The notes: a model not told the origin generated them from the sequence alone. Positions 14,393 to 26,187 are shown, numbered from the stretch's first letter. The stretch is 64,000 nt of DNA from Loxodes magnus (GCA_946699065.1 CAMPDV010002023.1:1-64000), one strand, 5' to 3'. A program made the numbers and translations.

Positions 14393-16255
14393 ATGGAGAA
14401 ATTTAAGTAGATTAAATAATAATTATAAAAAAAGAAAAAAGTAAATATCTTAATAAAGTGTAAATATTCTAGTTAGAATGTAGATTTCTTAAAATTCAAA
14501 TTCAATTATTCAAATAAGAGAGCAAATCAAACTTTCAAACCATTCCAAAATTATTTCCTAACTAGAACCAGTTTGAATATGTTTACTAATAATAAGGTAA
14601 TTAAATCTCAAACTTTAATTTTAAACTGATAAAGTTCAGTTTACTATAGATAGCCTGAATAGTTGAAGACAGGGAAGTAGCTTCCAAAAATCAATAAAAA
14701 TTCATAAGAAAATTTATAGTATGGAAATGATATCAGTCAGTTAGGAGCTAACTTAGGAAGAAAATTGGACATTTTGGGTTTTATAATCCTCCTTAAGCTA
14801 ATTTTAATTATGGGCAAGCTAATGTTAATTAAAAATTGACCCCATTTAATGAAAAGGCTAATAAAGCTTTAATTAATATCCCTAGGCAAACCAAAATTTT
14901 ATTTTGTAAACTAGGGGTAAAATAATCCATTTTAATAAAGAACAACTTAAAGTGTTAGTCCTAATGAGCTTTAAATAAATTTTAAATAATGATAATCTAA
15001 TTAGTAGAAAAGTTCTAGTCTAAATCCTTAGTCAGTTCAGCAAATTATAAATTTTGGTTGACCAATAAAACTAAAATTCCCTCTGTATAATAAACTTATC
15101 AAGACTTTAATTAGGATCCTAGAAAGTCTATTCTCGGATAGCTATTACATAGAATAGCAAGATGATACTTGATAAAGTCTGTTGTAGATAAAAAGATTAA
15201 CACTATCTCATAGTTGTATATTAGAGGAAAACTTAAAATACTTATAATTTGCATCTTCACAGCATCTTAGCTTAAATTATAACCATATCAAAGACTTCTC
15301 CTTTATCACCTCTAAAAATACTGGTATTTATTATAATTAAATAGAGTATATTTCTTGAAATGCTGATTAATTGGAGTTATCAGAAATTGTTTGTTCTGAA
15401 ACTAGTTAAAAATCTAAATGGGCTGGAGAGATAGGTTTGTTGATAGTGCTTGATTATTTTTGTAATGAAATAGATTTAAAAAAGGAAACTAATAGTTACT
15501 TGTATAGCTTACAAGTCTTGAAAAAATAGGCTTGAAATAAAACTGCTTTAACCGTAAGTAATATTCAAATTTAGATTAGTTACTAACTCTAAGAATAGTA
15601 AGCCAATTAAAAATAATTAACTTTAGAAAACTATAAATAGCAAAATAAAAAGCAGATAATCAAAGCACTAGTTAAATGTCAACAGAAAGAATATTACGAA
15701 AAAATATGGAAAGTTAAAAAGTTTATATTTTATTTAAGTAAATGAATGCAGCAGATGAAGTTAGCAGGATATATGGTTTCGATCTTTTAGGTAAGTGAAG
15801 CGAAAAAAAATTGATTAAAACAACTTTTTTGAGGAATCTTAAATAGCTTAGAATTTCTTTTCTAATAGCTTTTAAAATGTTAATAACTTATAAAGCAGAA
15901 TTACAGGATTAATTTCAGAGATGTACTGGGTTCTTCATAATTCCCTAAAGAATGGCTAAGATCCATTTAATCTATGAAATATTTCGTATCTCCTAACATT
16001 TCTAAGAATAAAAATACATTAGAAACTAAAAGCACTGTAAAGAATTTTTTTATATAGCAACTTAAATTTAGAAAAAGCATTTAAAAGGCAAGAGTTACCA
16101 GCTGTCTCTTCACAGAAGAGTTTCAAAAAAATGAGTTACCTCCTTATTCGACATCAGGTTGCGATTTCAATTATACGACAGAAGTACTTTCAGAACAGAG
16201 AAATTTAAGGGTTCAAGGTATTTTTTCCAATCATGAAAGCTAATAAAAGAAATGA
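14393..16255 (+). CDS. hypothetical Q/N-rich protein, possibly with compensating frameshifts
   Basis: ATG 14393 (after an A-rich leader) and TGA 16253-16255 share a frame (621 codons with the stop). The first third is Asn/Gln/Ser-rich and prion-like (QQRTTQSVSPNELQ). From about 15400 to 16255 the text is well mixed and convincing: LLIVLDYFCNEIDLKKETNS and further on NELPPYSTSGCDFNYTTEV. Between about 14770 and 14930 another frame reads better (FYNPPQANFNYGQANVNQ), so there may be two compensating indels. No domain was recognised. Several internal TGA codons must be Trp. It lies on the same strand as the next two genes. Confidence 0.4.
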
Positions 16256-16910
16256 AGCAAATATGCCAAAAATTAGTGAGGTTAAAGAGTTAGAAGTGAG
16301 AGAAATAAGTTATGCTATCCTTGGAAAAGTAATTAAATGAATATCTTTAAATTAAATCTAAAATTAATGGATCAAGAGGATTAAATTTGTAAATTTAATA
16401 TTATAGAGGTAATAATTGCAGTAAGTTATAAGAAAATTCCGAGGAAAATAAATATCCCACTTTCAATCTCTAATCTACTAAATATACATTAAAAAAGAAA
16501 TTTCATATCACAAAAGAAAATAAAAAAAACTAGGTTTTAAGTTAGTTTTATATAGTAGATTAATTATAAATTTATTATTTTATTTAAATATATCATTAAA
16601 CAAATTTTTGACTGTGTAGATGGTAGAAGCATAAAACTTCAAATATACCTACTAAATTTTTAGAGCAACTGTAATTGGTAAGATATATTATAGAATTCAC
16701 ATTCTACATCATATTTCTATTAAAAAGATTTAATAAAAAGAATGGAATAAAAGAGAAGATTCATTATTGAATTATTATATAGCCTATATAACTATGACTT
16801 TCCTTGTATTTAAGCATGATATGATAAATCCTATACTTTTATCATTTTAATAATAAAAATTTAACTAAAATGTTTATAGATAAAAGTGGTTCTAGAATCT
16901 TCTATTTTTT

Positions 16911-18095
16911 ATGAATTAAAAAGATTAACTTCTTAGAAAAATCTCTAACTTGGTAAAGGGGGAAAATGCTTAAGTATATAAAAAAGAAGGCTAAGCAAAT
17001 ATTATTGAGTATGGGATGAAAAAAGTTTATTGCTAGAATTGTAAGAAGCATACTTTGGCTAATTTTGCTGATATTAGAAAAATTTGAGTTAATTGTAGAC
17101 TTCCTTGGAAGCCTTAAGAAACCTAATAGAGTATTTAGAAATAATAAAATAAAAAATCCTAAAATCCTGGTGTTCTAAAAGTTAATTAATTTGGCTAAAT
17201 TAAGTTTTAAGGCTATCCTTGTTAGTACGAAAGTTTAATCAACTCAGCTGATATTAAGAAAATCTGTCCTTAGAGTGGTTCTGAATTTTAAGAAGTGATT
17301 AAGTCAAGAGAATTCCCTCCTCGATAATTTCACATACAAGAAAAACCTAACTCAGCACCTGGAAACCAATATTAATAACACCAAAGAACAAGACCAGCAT
17401 GACTAAAGTTTTAAACAACTGATGGATACTGGAAAACTTAAGTAATAATACAAGTGGAACCTTTTCCTTCTTCTTTAGTGATAGAAGAAATTTTATTTCC
17501 AAAATATATTTGGAAAGATCCATGTTTTGTAGATTTTAGCTAATTTATAAGCAGTTAAAATAGATTGCTCGATCTTTTATTACATTCCTTTCCTCCAGCA
17601 TGATTTAATTTTAAGTAGGAATGTTTCAATTTCTTTAATAACTTTGAGGATATACTTTAAATGATGATGTACTAAGAGAGTAAAACAGACATGGATTACC
17701 TCCAGGTTTCATAGTAAAGTTTTGACAAACTAAAGAAATACTAAGCTTTTGAACTAAGAGAAAAAGGGCAATGTTTAGTATGTTAATAATAAATAATATA
17801 ATGCGAAGTTTTTATATAACCTTGCAAGCAGTCAAGCAGTCAAGCAGTCAAGCAGTCAAGCAGTCAAGCAGTCAAGCAGTCAAGCAGTCTTTCCATAATG
17901 AATGTCAAATGCCTTTTATATTTAAAAAATAAAAATAAAAAATATGAAATAAATTCTACCCTTAATTATACTAAAGCTACCTATTATTTTTAATCATTCT
18001 ACTTTTACTATAACTATCAAATTTGCTAGCACAAATTACTATTTAATACTAGCTAAAATTTTCTATATTATTAGATAAACATCTAAAAAAGTTGA
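16911..18095 (+). CDS. hypothetical protein with CxxC-containing N-terminal region
   Basis: The start at ATG 16911 gives MNQKDQLLRKISNLVKGENA. A CxxC pair (VYCQNCKKH) follows near residue 52 with a further Cys near 72. A second cluster with the words GYPCQYESL and KKICPQSGSEF follows, then a Pro/Gln-rich linker and an aromatic-rich segment (FPSSLVIEEILFPKYIWKD). Three internal TGA codons fall where Trp is natural (KIWVNC, RPAWLKF, PPAWFNF). The cysteines could bind a metal, but the spacing matches no family I can name. The first later in-frame TGA is at 18093. Convincing text ends near 17800, so the octamer array at 17825-17888 may be coding tail or 3' UTR. Confidence 0.5.
17825..17888. repeat. 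tandem octamer array (CAAGCAGT x8)
   Basis: Eight perfect head-to-tail copies of CAAGCAGT occupy 64 bases and stand out by G+C content. If translated in the frame of the gene that starts at 16911, the 24-nt period would give repeated SSSQAVKQ. Confidence 0.95.
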
Positions 18096-18719
18096 TATTA
18101 TCTATTTTCAACTATCATTATTATTTCATTTATTATCCCTAAAAATTCTTATTTCTGACTTGAATCAAAAGCTAACCAATAAATTTACTTCTAACAAAAA
18201 TAAAGCAAATCTCATACATATTCACTTTAAATGTTCTTATCTTTGCATTTTGTCTCTAAAATCTAAAGTCTAAGTACCGCATTAATATTTGAAGCTTGCA
18301 AATAGAGTTAGCATACGAAAATAAAATAACTTTATTAGTAGAAGAATGTAGATAAAGGTAAAACTTTAAAGCAAATATATCCTTTTACTAATTGCTAGAT
18401 GATGGTATTAGATTCTATAATAGCTATAATTGGTTAAAGCTTTTAAGCAATTAACTATTATTAACTTATACAACTTATTAGTGCTTCATTTTATTTATTC
18501 AGTCAAGCTTCTAAATAGCAGTTTACATAAGAATAGAATAGTAGTAATTGATAGTTAAATGTATTTAAATTTAGATAATAATAGCTAAAGGTGTAATTTA
18601 GACTAGTATAACTTGTATCTCCTTAGAAATAACTAATTTTCTTAAGCTAATGCTTAGAATATTAAACATAAATAGCTTTATTTCATTTTCTTTCATTCCA
18701 TTTTTTTATTTAAATCAAC

Positions 18720-19570
18720 ATGGGTTCATCTATCACCGACAACCTATGCATATGTCATTTCGACTATCAAATAAGAATTCCCATTACTTTTCCTTGTGGG
18801 CATAAATTATGCTAAGTCTGTGTTCTTCAATAATACTAAAAAGAAAGCTCTAGTCTATGTCCAAAAATGTAGTGCAAAATAGTATCTTTCATTGACCAAA
18901 AAGCTTATTAAAAAGCAAAAATACTAACTTCGTGTTGAAAAAGCTTCACATGAGATACCTTTATAGCAAAAACCAAAAAAGATGAAAGTTTAGATTTGAA
19001 CTTAAAGCGGGATAAAAATAAAGTTAATAGTAGAGGAAGGAGAATCAATTGAATAACTAAAATAAAAAATAGAAAGACTAGAAACAATTTATTCTGATTT
19101 ATATGATATTTACAGAATGTAAATTTAATTAGATAGATAACAAAGTTTAAAGAAAATGGAGGAATAAGAAGAAATTTAGTTGGGACTAGTGTTTAAGAAA
19201 TTTAACAAATATTAATTTTAGGAAGTAAGAAAATAAGTTTAATTTCAGAAAGTAAAAATAAAGATAGAAAGTAATTTATAAAAAATTAGTTTTTGGGACA
19301 ATAAGAAAATAATGAGGTAAATTAAAAATATTAGTAAGAGATGTAAAAAAATATAAATTAAGCTTGCAATAAAGATCTAATAAAGCGTAGATAGATAGAA
19401 GACAGAAAAACAAGAGTTAGCATTGAGGAAAATGAGGAAGATATGCAACTAATAAGAGAAGAATTTCTAATACCTGAAGATTTACTTGAAGAAACGGACA
19501 TATATTGAGATATGTAAAGAGCTGAGCACCAACGAGGTGCTACGCGCTCTATAATCAAATTTATTTATTT
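18720..19570 (+). CDS. RING-finger protein with coiled-coil region (apparent frameshifts)
   Basis: ATG 18720 begins MGSSITDNLCICHFDYQI. A RING-like zinc-binding order follows: CxC near residue 10, CGHKLCQVC near residue 27, and a final CPKMQC near residue 50. This is the N-terminal layout of many E3 ubiquitin ligases. After about 18900 the reading shifts by +1 and continues as a strong coiled coil (ESIEQLKQKIERLETIY onward). From about 19390 the original frame again reads well (REEFLIPEDLLEE) and ends in QRGATRSII. That last peptide is encoded by a GC-rich cassette shared with 24.4 and 45.0 kb. The double shift means either indels or a dead copy. A TGA near 18970 lies in the shifted frame. 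Ubiquitin-ligase activity is inferred from the RING alone. Confidence 0.55.
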
Positions 19571-19619
19571 ATTATTTATATCTTTAGATTAACTATTGCA
19601 ATTTATTAATTTCTTTTGT

Positions 19620-20220
19620 TTCTTATTTATGTAAAGAAGCTGTGAGATTGTTCTATGTCTTATTTAGGTTATTGTAGAATAGCTTTCTTCTAGAATCTTT
19701 TTGATTAATATAGCAACTTATGATTTAATTTTAGTTTTGTTAAAATATCTACTCTTATACGAAATAGAAAAAGTAAGGATATATGTCGTGAAGCTTATTT
19801 TCTTTCTATTTATTCAAAAACAATAAACAAATCTCTCAGTTATTTCTAGTCTTTTATGGACAATAAATAGAAGGCATCAATAAAGGCAGTCAAAACAATA
19901 TCTCAAAAGATAGTTTAAATTTATACGAAACTAATTATCCAATAAACAACAATAGCAGATATATTGGCTAGGAGTATTTGGATATGGTTCATTAAAGTAA
20001 ATGAAAATGACTTTTATTGCAATTAATGTGCTTATTAGTCTTAGTCACTGTTAGCTTAGTTGATGGTAATTAATAAAATAGTAATATAGATAGTAGTTTA
20101 TTATATGCTTAGATAGTAAGTATCTAATAATAATAGATGGATTAATTAGCTATAATAGATATCCTATTTAATCTTTTATATTCCTAGCTATTCTAATTTA
20201 TACTTTTAATATATTATAAA
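19620..20220 (+). promoter_or_regulatory. duplicated 5' flank of the NACHT gene family
   Basis: About 600 bases upstream of the 20.2-kb NACHT copy align, with gaps and substitutions, to the bases upstream of the intact gene on the other strand (60888 to about 61490). Matching segments include TTGTTCTATGTCTTATTTA against TTGTTCTATATCTTATTTA. The duplicated unit therefore carried its promoter region. No individual promoter element was recognised. Confidence 0.6.
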
Positions 20221-22957
20221 ATGGCTAAATATTGCAAGTCAAATTGCTTTATTTTCAGTTAAGTTCTAAGAAAATTTCATGGCTCTCAGTCTTAAATCTA
20301 ACTAAATGAATTTCTATAATCTCATGATGCTTTAATCTGTGTATACTAACAACTTTAAACGGATGTGAATTTTAAGGATTAAAAGGTACTCAAAAAGGTT
20401 GAGGGCTAAACTTCTAGTAGATTTATACTAAAATCAAATTGTAATTAATTTATGGATTATTAAGCCTTACCAACACTAATGGACGAATATATCCATGGAC
20501 AAACAGCATAAATCTCTTTACGTTACTATTAAGGTAATTAAAATTACAGCTTTATTCAAAAATACCCTAATCTGAAAAACGCGGAAATACTAGATGTTAA
20601 ATAATTTTAGATAAATTAAACAAATTATCTGAAAGAAAGCTTATAAATGACTTTTTGTTAAGAAGATATGGTGATCAAGCGAAATTAAAACCTTAAATTT
20701 TAGAAAAGTATTAAATTGAAGGGAGGGGGATGAGGAAGTTCTAAGATAAATGATGCTTCTAAATCTCAAAAACCAAAAAATTAAACCTAACTAAAAGTTT
20801 AGTAAGCTCCAAACTAGGTAAGCAGTAAAATCGTTGATTAAGGATAAAGAGTTTTATTAAATGAGGAGTAAAAGATTTATCAAGAAGGATTATTTCTATT
20901 AAAAGAAGGTTTAAGCTAGTAAAAGATGGAATTAGTTCTGCAAGGAATCTAAACCATTCAAAAAAATAAATTGACCAAAATAAATGATCCTTTGGTATTT
21001 ATAAATCAATTTATAGAAGTAGTCTCTCATAGATATACTGAAGGTTGGTCTTAGCTCTTGAAAGATAGCTTGTAAGAAATCTTCCTGAGTTGTTGGATAT
21101 GCTGCTTTAGAAGAACAAGTAAAACTCTTCTAAAAATGAGGAAAATAAGAAAAATAATGATTTCTTCATAAGTGCAGAAACAAAAAATGATCTTATGCTT
21201 AGAATAAATGCTTGCTTGAAGTTAGTAAAAAAAGAGAGAATATGAGGTCCATAATTAGATTTTAACTTAAGATACAGTTAAATGATATTGGAAAACATTC
21301 CAGACAACAAAGAAAATGATTATTTCGGTATATTCTGCAAAATTCTAAAGTTTGCCCAATGAACATTGGCTTTGTCGTTTGGAGTAGGAGCTATAGATAC
21401 TGAGGCGATCTCCATAATAAAGGATTTAATTGTATGGGGAACTAATTAAATAAATAAAAACATTAAACTTAAAAAAATAGTTAGGATAAAACTATTAGAT
21501 GCTCTTACATATGATTTAGTAATGTAATAATCGTAAGTAACGTTCGAACAATTTAAAGGCATCATATTGAAAGAAAAACTGGATTTAAGATTTAGGGCGT
21601 GTTATCTTCTGACTCTTATTATAAGAAATCCTTAAGCTACTCAAGAAGTAAAAGAGTATTTATGCAAATTTCTAGAGCAATTATGAAAGGATAAAGATTG
21701 GTAGATTCGATACTTTGCTTTGAAATCTTTATTAGAACTAAGTAATGACAAGAATTAATTAGCTAATACTTACTAAGAGAGAATATTTAAATAAAAGAAT
21801 GAAAGTTTAAACTAAAATATTAGGGAGCATTAGACAGTAATAGAAATTCTAAAGAACTCAGACCATGTTACTTAGTTTACCTAAACTATGGAAGAGAATT
21901 GACTGGCTTTAAAAGGTATAGACAGTAAAATATATTAAAACATGATAAATTATTTGAAGAATGAGATTCAAGAGAAGTAAGAGCATTATGTAAGTTTGAT
22001 ATGTGCTCCTAGTCCTAGTTCCTTGATTTAAAATGATCTTTTAATTGAAATTTAGAAATTTTTAGACAGTGAAAATAAGACAGGATTACTACTTCTGGGA
22101 GATTCTGGCTCAGGAAAATCCTTATTTATGAAAACTTTAGCTTTAAAGTATCTGGAGTAGAAGCACGAATGATTACCGATATACATATATCTTCCAACAG
22201 TAAAATAATATGAAGACAAATTAATAGAATCTGCTTTATAGAACTATTCGATAGAAAAGAATGAAAGTTTGATGTTTAGGAAAATGCTGCTTCTATTAGA
22301 TGCCTATGATGAATTAGGAAACTATATAAATATAATAGGTAATAATTAAATAAACCTTAAATATCCTTAAGCTAAGTATATAGTCACTTGTAGAATTAAT
22401 TATGCGTTAACTGATAAGAATTATAAAGATTATTTTGCTAATTTTAAAAATGAAAGAGCTTAAGTACAAGAGTTGGAAGAATTATATATAAAGCCTTTTG
22501 ATAAAAGTTAGATATAGTAATATATAAAGCTAGTTATAGGAAAACAGATTCAAAATACAAATTAATAGGAAAAGTAAGAAGAAAATATTGAAAATGTTAA
22601 AGAGTAAATGAGTATCATCTAAAGTGTTCCAGGTTTAATGGAAATTTTAAATAATCCTTTTATGTTATTTATATGTATGAGTGAACAGGAAATAATGAAG
22701 TATTTGAGGAGTGGAGTGGACAAAAAAGTGTTACTTCTCTTAAGTTAACGAGTGACAATAAGTATCTCATAACAGGAAGCAGTGATGAAACAATAAAAAT
22801 ATGGGAGACGACTAAGGATCCATTAGGTTATTTTTTTAAGAGGATGATAGGCAGACATGGTTTAAAAGTATTTGAATGTGATTTTGAGGGAGTGACTATG
22901 GAGTAGAGGAATGTGAGACAAGTACCTTTCATTGGGTTGAGACTTAAATAAATTAAA
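20221..22957 (+). pseudogene. decayed NACHT-WD40 (NLR-like) paralog
   Basis: This is a plus-strand relative of the intact gene at 55779-60887. ATG 20221 gives MAKYCKSNCFIF, matching the paralog start. It keeps the N-terminal Cys-rich motif, the HEAT-like helical region and the NACHT P-loop (GDSGSGKS, about 22097) and Walker B (LLLLDAYDELG, about 22290). A 2-nt loss near 21065-21075 shifts the frame. Near 22715 the sequence jumps from the C-terminal part of the NACHT region straight into one final WD40 repeat (YLITGSSDETIKIW), so the pentapeptide segment and some 13 WD40 repeats are deleted. TGA at 21360 aligns with TGG in the paralog, and TGA at 22170 aligns with TGA. It should not make a working receptor. 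Confidence 0.85.
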
Positions 22958-23884
22958 GAAATAATTATAATTATAATTAAGATAAATAAAGTATTAAGTA
23001 TTTAAATTTATTATCTTATTTTAAGTTTCATTAATCAAGTTGGATATGATTATTGTGCTTTATTTAGTTAAGTAAATTATATTAAAATGTTAGTTATAAG
23101 AGAGTTGATAAGAGGGTTAATAATGTAGTTTAAGAAGGATGGGTATAAAGGAAGGGTTATAGAATGTTGTGTTTTTTAAGGTAATCAAGATTTGTTTGAG
23201 AGTTGAATTTGGTGAGAACTAAAAGGTGAGAAAGTGAATATTTGAAAGAGAAACGTTAATATTGAATAAAGACTCTGTAACTAACAAATAGGAGAGTGAG
23301 AATATAAATTAAATAGCTAGTGAGAGAGTATAGTGAAGATTATTGCTATATATGAAGGAAATAGTGTTTTGAACGGATAGAGAAAAAATGTTTAAATAGA
23401 GTCGTGAACAAGAAAAATGTATGATAAAAGTTTAGTGATAGAAAATTTTGAAATTGTAGTTTTAAACTGTTAAAAAATAAAAAGTAAGTAGGAGTAAATA
23501 AAGAATTTAGAAAAAGGGGAAAAAGGAAAAAAGGAAAAAATAATAATAAATTTTTGCTAGGAAAAAAGGGAAGGAATTTGGAAAAGGGATAAAAACATTT
23601 TTATAGAAATCAAAAGAAGTCTGCTTGAAGAAAAATTTTTTGATTGGGATAAACTAAGAAAAAAGTTATGAAATTAAAATTTAAAAATATACTATTAACT
23701 ATATAAATATTTTTTATTTTGAAATAAAGACATAGCAAATTTTTACGCGAAAGTGATAACATTTAAAAGAAAAAAGTATTAAAATATGTAAAAAAGACAA
23801 AAAATTATTTTTTTGCTCTTCGTTTATTACGACAGAGAGTACTATGCTATGATAGAATTATTTTAATTAACCCTTGAAAAATTT
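22958..23884. other. purine-rich decayed flank
   Basis: A G/A-rich stretch with no recognisable motif. It sits where the intact paralog has its own pyrimidine-rich (plus strand) 3' flank at 55260-55770, so it is probably the ageing 3' flank of the duplicated unit. Confidence 0.4.
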
Positions 23885-24058
23885 AAGTATACTTGCTTAT
23901 AGGCTAAGGATAATCTGGAAGATGAAATTTAGAAATTTTTAGATAATAAAGCTAAAGTGGATTATTACTTCTTGAAAATTCTTGTTATTAATAGGCTAAA
24001 TATATAATAATGTGTAGAGTTAATTATCCTTTAAAAGAATAATATTATAATATATAAA
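23885..24058 (+). pseudogene. small NACHT relic with internal deletion
   Basis: About 170 bases match the NACHT family in two blocks. The first is the segment before the P-loop (EIQKFLDNKAK against EIQKFLDSENK in the 20.2-kb copy). The second is the segment after Walker B (IMCRVNYPL against [10 protein letters not shown]). The P-loop lies in the deleted part. The relic ends where the inverted-repeat unit starts at 24059. Confidence 0.65.
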
Positions 24059-24480
24059 AAATGGATATCGGCCGCGTCAGAAAAACTAGTAAGTAATCTG
24101 GTGCAGTGTATACTGCATAACGAGTAATCTTCCACTAGATGCCACCACGGGGAAGGGTGGATAAGCTCAGAAGAGACATGGCTAACTTACCCTGAGAGTT
24201 CTCTCTAGCAGTATGAAAGTTTGACTAACGGGTTTTCTAATTACCGACTTAATAACTAATTCTTATTTGGACCTTATTCAAGAATACTGAAGAATTTGGC
24301 TCAAGATTTAAGAATAATTTTTAATAAGAAGATTCCCCATTTGGAGGTGACATGATTCATTGGACTTCTAGAATTTTAACAAGAAACATGAGAACATTTT
24401 CTTAATATTAAATATTAATATTGAAAGAGCTGCGCGCCAATGAGGTGCTACGCGCTCTATAATAATTTTTATTTATTTAA
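24059..24480 (+). repeat. left arm of 0.4-kb inverted repeat (coding-like)
   Basis: The arm starts at GGATATCGGCCGCGTCAG and ends in the cassette GGTGCTACGCGCTCT followed by TTTATTT-type sequence. The inverted copy is at 25665-26088, with few mismatches. In one frame it reads as protein: NLPLDATTGKGGQAQKRHG, then VWLTGFLITDLITNS and LIQEYWRIWLK, ending QWGATRSII. In that frame about half the differences between arms are synonymous (TGA/TGG twice, ACG/ACA, GGA/GGG, GGT/GGC). In the competing frame nearly all would change residues. The protein family was not recognised. Confidence 0.8.
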
Positions 24481-24628
24481 TTATTTATAAAGAATATTTA
24501 GCACAATTAGAATGGAATCTATAATATGCTAGTTGTAAGATTTTTATAAGAAAATTTGATGTAATGGAAATAGAAAATTGACAATTTAGAAATATATTAG
24601 TTGAGTAGAGTCAATAATAAAGTACAAA

Positions 24629-25300
24629 ATGAGTTTAAAATTAAGTAGAATATAAGTAAATATAAGAGATTAGGCCTTAATATAGAAAATAACAGGTCTT
24701 TTAGAAAATATGAATAATCCTTGTTTGAAGAATAAGATATAATAGATATTTAATTTTATATTTCTATATAATATTTCATTAAATACCTTTAGAACTTTTA
24801 TTTTACAACTTAAACTGAAAAAAATTACGGAAAAAATAATTATTGCAAGAAAATTCACTTTAAACGACAATTAGAGCGACCTGACATAAGAGCAAGCTCT
24901 TGGAATATAAGTAAAGCATATTTAAAAAATTATTTTCTACTAACTAAGACTGTCATTAAACTGGAAAAGAGTTGAAATAACTCCATAATTCATCGTATTT
25001 TATGCTGAATATTTAATCACGTATCGTTTAAGTTTAATGAGAGTGTGTGCAAATAGCAAAAAAGCATTGGAAAATGAATAAAAAAATTAACCTCAAATGA
25101 AGATAAGTCTGAATTTAGAAAATCAAAATTATGAGAATTTTAGAGAATAGAGAAATCTGATGTACCAAAATTTTTATTAAGCAGCAAAGAGTATTAACTG
25201 CTGTTTTACGACATGGTTGAAATAACCAGATGAAAAGCTTGTTAATCTTATCATTAAGCTTTGCTTATTTTTGTAAGTTTATTAATCATTATTAAAAATT
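24629..25300 (+). CDS. hypothetical protein between the inverted-repeat arms
   Basis: From ATG 24629 the frame reads MSLKLSRIQVNIRDQAL and continues naturally for about 220 residues, including LNWKRVEITPQFIVFYAEYL and QAAKSINCCFTTWLKQPDEK. It is Lys/Gln/Asn-rich and probably mostly helical. I do not recognise the family and see no transposase signature such as a DDE or HUH triad. No in-frame TGA occurs before the right arm, so the end at about 25300 is where the text stops looking like protein. Just upstream (24480-24610) the frame of the left arm continues as plausible text, so arm and ORF may be parts of one gene broken by a frameshift. Confidence 0.45.
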
Positions 25301-25664
25301 GTCTTGAAGTAAATTTAAGTTTTAATTTCTATTTCTACGTTTAAGATTTTATCCTAATTTTAAAAATCCAATTTACCTAAAATATAATCTCATTTACTTA
25401 ATATAAATTTTTTGCTCTGCTCATAAAAACCTTAATTTTTATTAAAAAAATAACTTTTTATTCTTAAATATACTAGTATCTAATATATCATTTTTATTTA
25501 TAAGTAGTTGATACTAGCTTTCAATCATAATAAATTAAATAATAATATGTTAATTTATAATAATTTTATATAGATAGTTTGTTTTCTTCTATTTAAATAT
25601 TTACTTACTATTAAAAGGCCTTATTTTTATTAAACTAATAAGCTTTTAATTTTATAAAATAAAT

Positions 25665-26088
25665 AAAATAAATAAATAAAAATTATTATAGAGCGCGTAG
25701 CACCTCATTGGCGCGCAGCTCTTTCAATATTAATATTTAATATTAAGAAAATGTTCTCATGTTTCTTGTTAAAATTCTAGAAGTCCAATGAATCATGTCA
25801 GCTCCAAATGGGGAATCTTCTTATTAAAAATTATTCTTAAATTTTAGGTCAAATTCTTCAGTCTTCTTGAATAAGGTCCAAATAAGAATTAGTTATTAAG
25901 TCGGTAATTAGAAAGCCCGTTAGCCAAACTTTCATACTGCTAGAGAGAACTCTCAGGGTAAGTTAGGCATGTCTCTTCTGAGCTTACCCACCCTTCCCTG
26001 TGGTGGCATCTAGTGGAAGATTACTCGTTATGCAGTATACACTGCACCAGATTACTTACTAGTTTTTCTGACGCAACCGATATCAATT
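25665..26088 (-). repeat. right arm of 0.4-kb inverted repeat
   Basis: This is the reverse complement of 24059-24480, with about a dozen substitutions seen by eye. The outer end is the GATATCGG sequence and the inner end is the GC-rich cassette. The arms are separated by about 1.2 kb and could fold back on each other. Confidence 0.85.
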
Positions 26089-26187
26089 TTATAATAAAAT
26101 ATATAATAAAAATAATTATTTAAAGAACTTATAATATTTACTCTTATTTTTTATTTAAGTTTAAAATTATTATTTAAAGAAACAAAA

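Noticed and set aside
24059..24480. Inverted-repeat arm as a group I intron, ribozyme or SINE
   Set aside because: Short hairpins and a vague likeness to intron core sequence were noticed, but no P3/P7 pairing or catalytic core could be built. One frame reads as protein, with about half of the differences between arms synonymous.
24059..24480. Reading the arm from the ATG at 24062 (MDIGRVRKTS)
   Set aside because: In this frame nearly all differences between the two arms change the amino acid. Shifting the frame makes about half of them silent and gives TGA/TGG Trp pairs.
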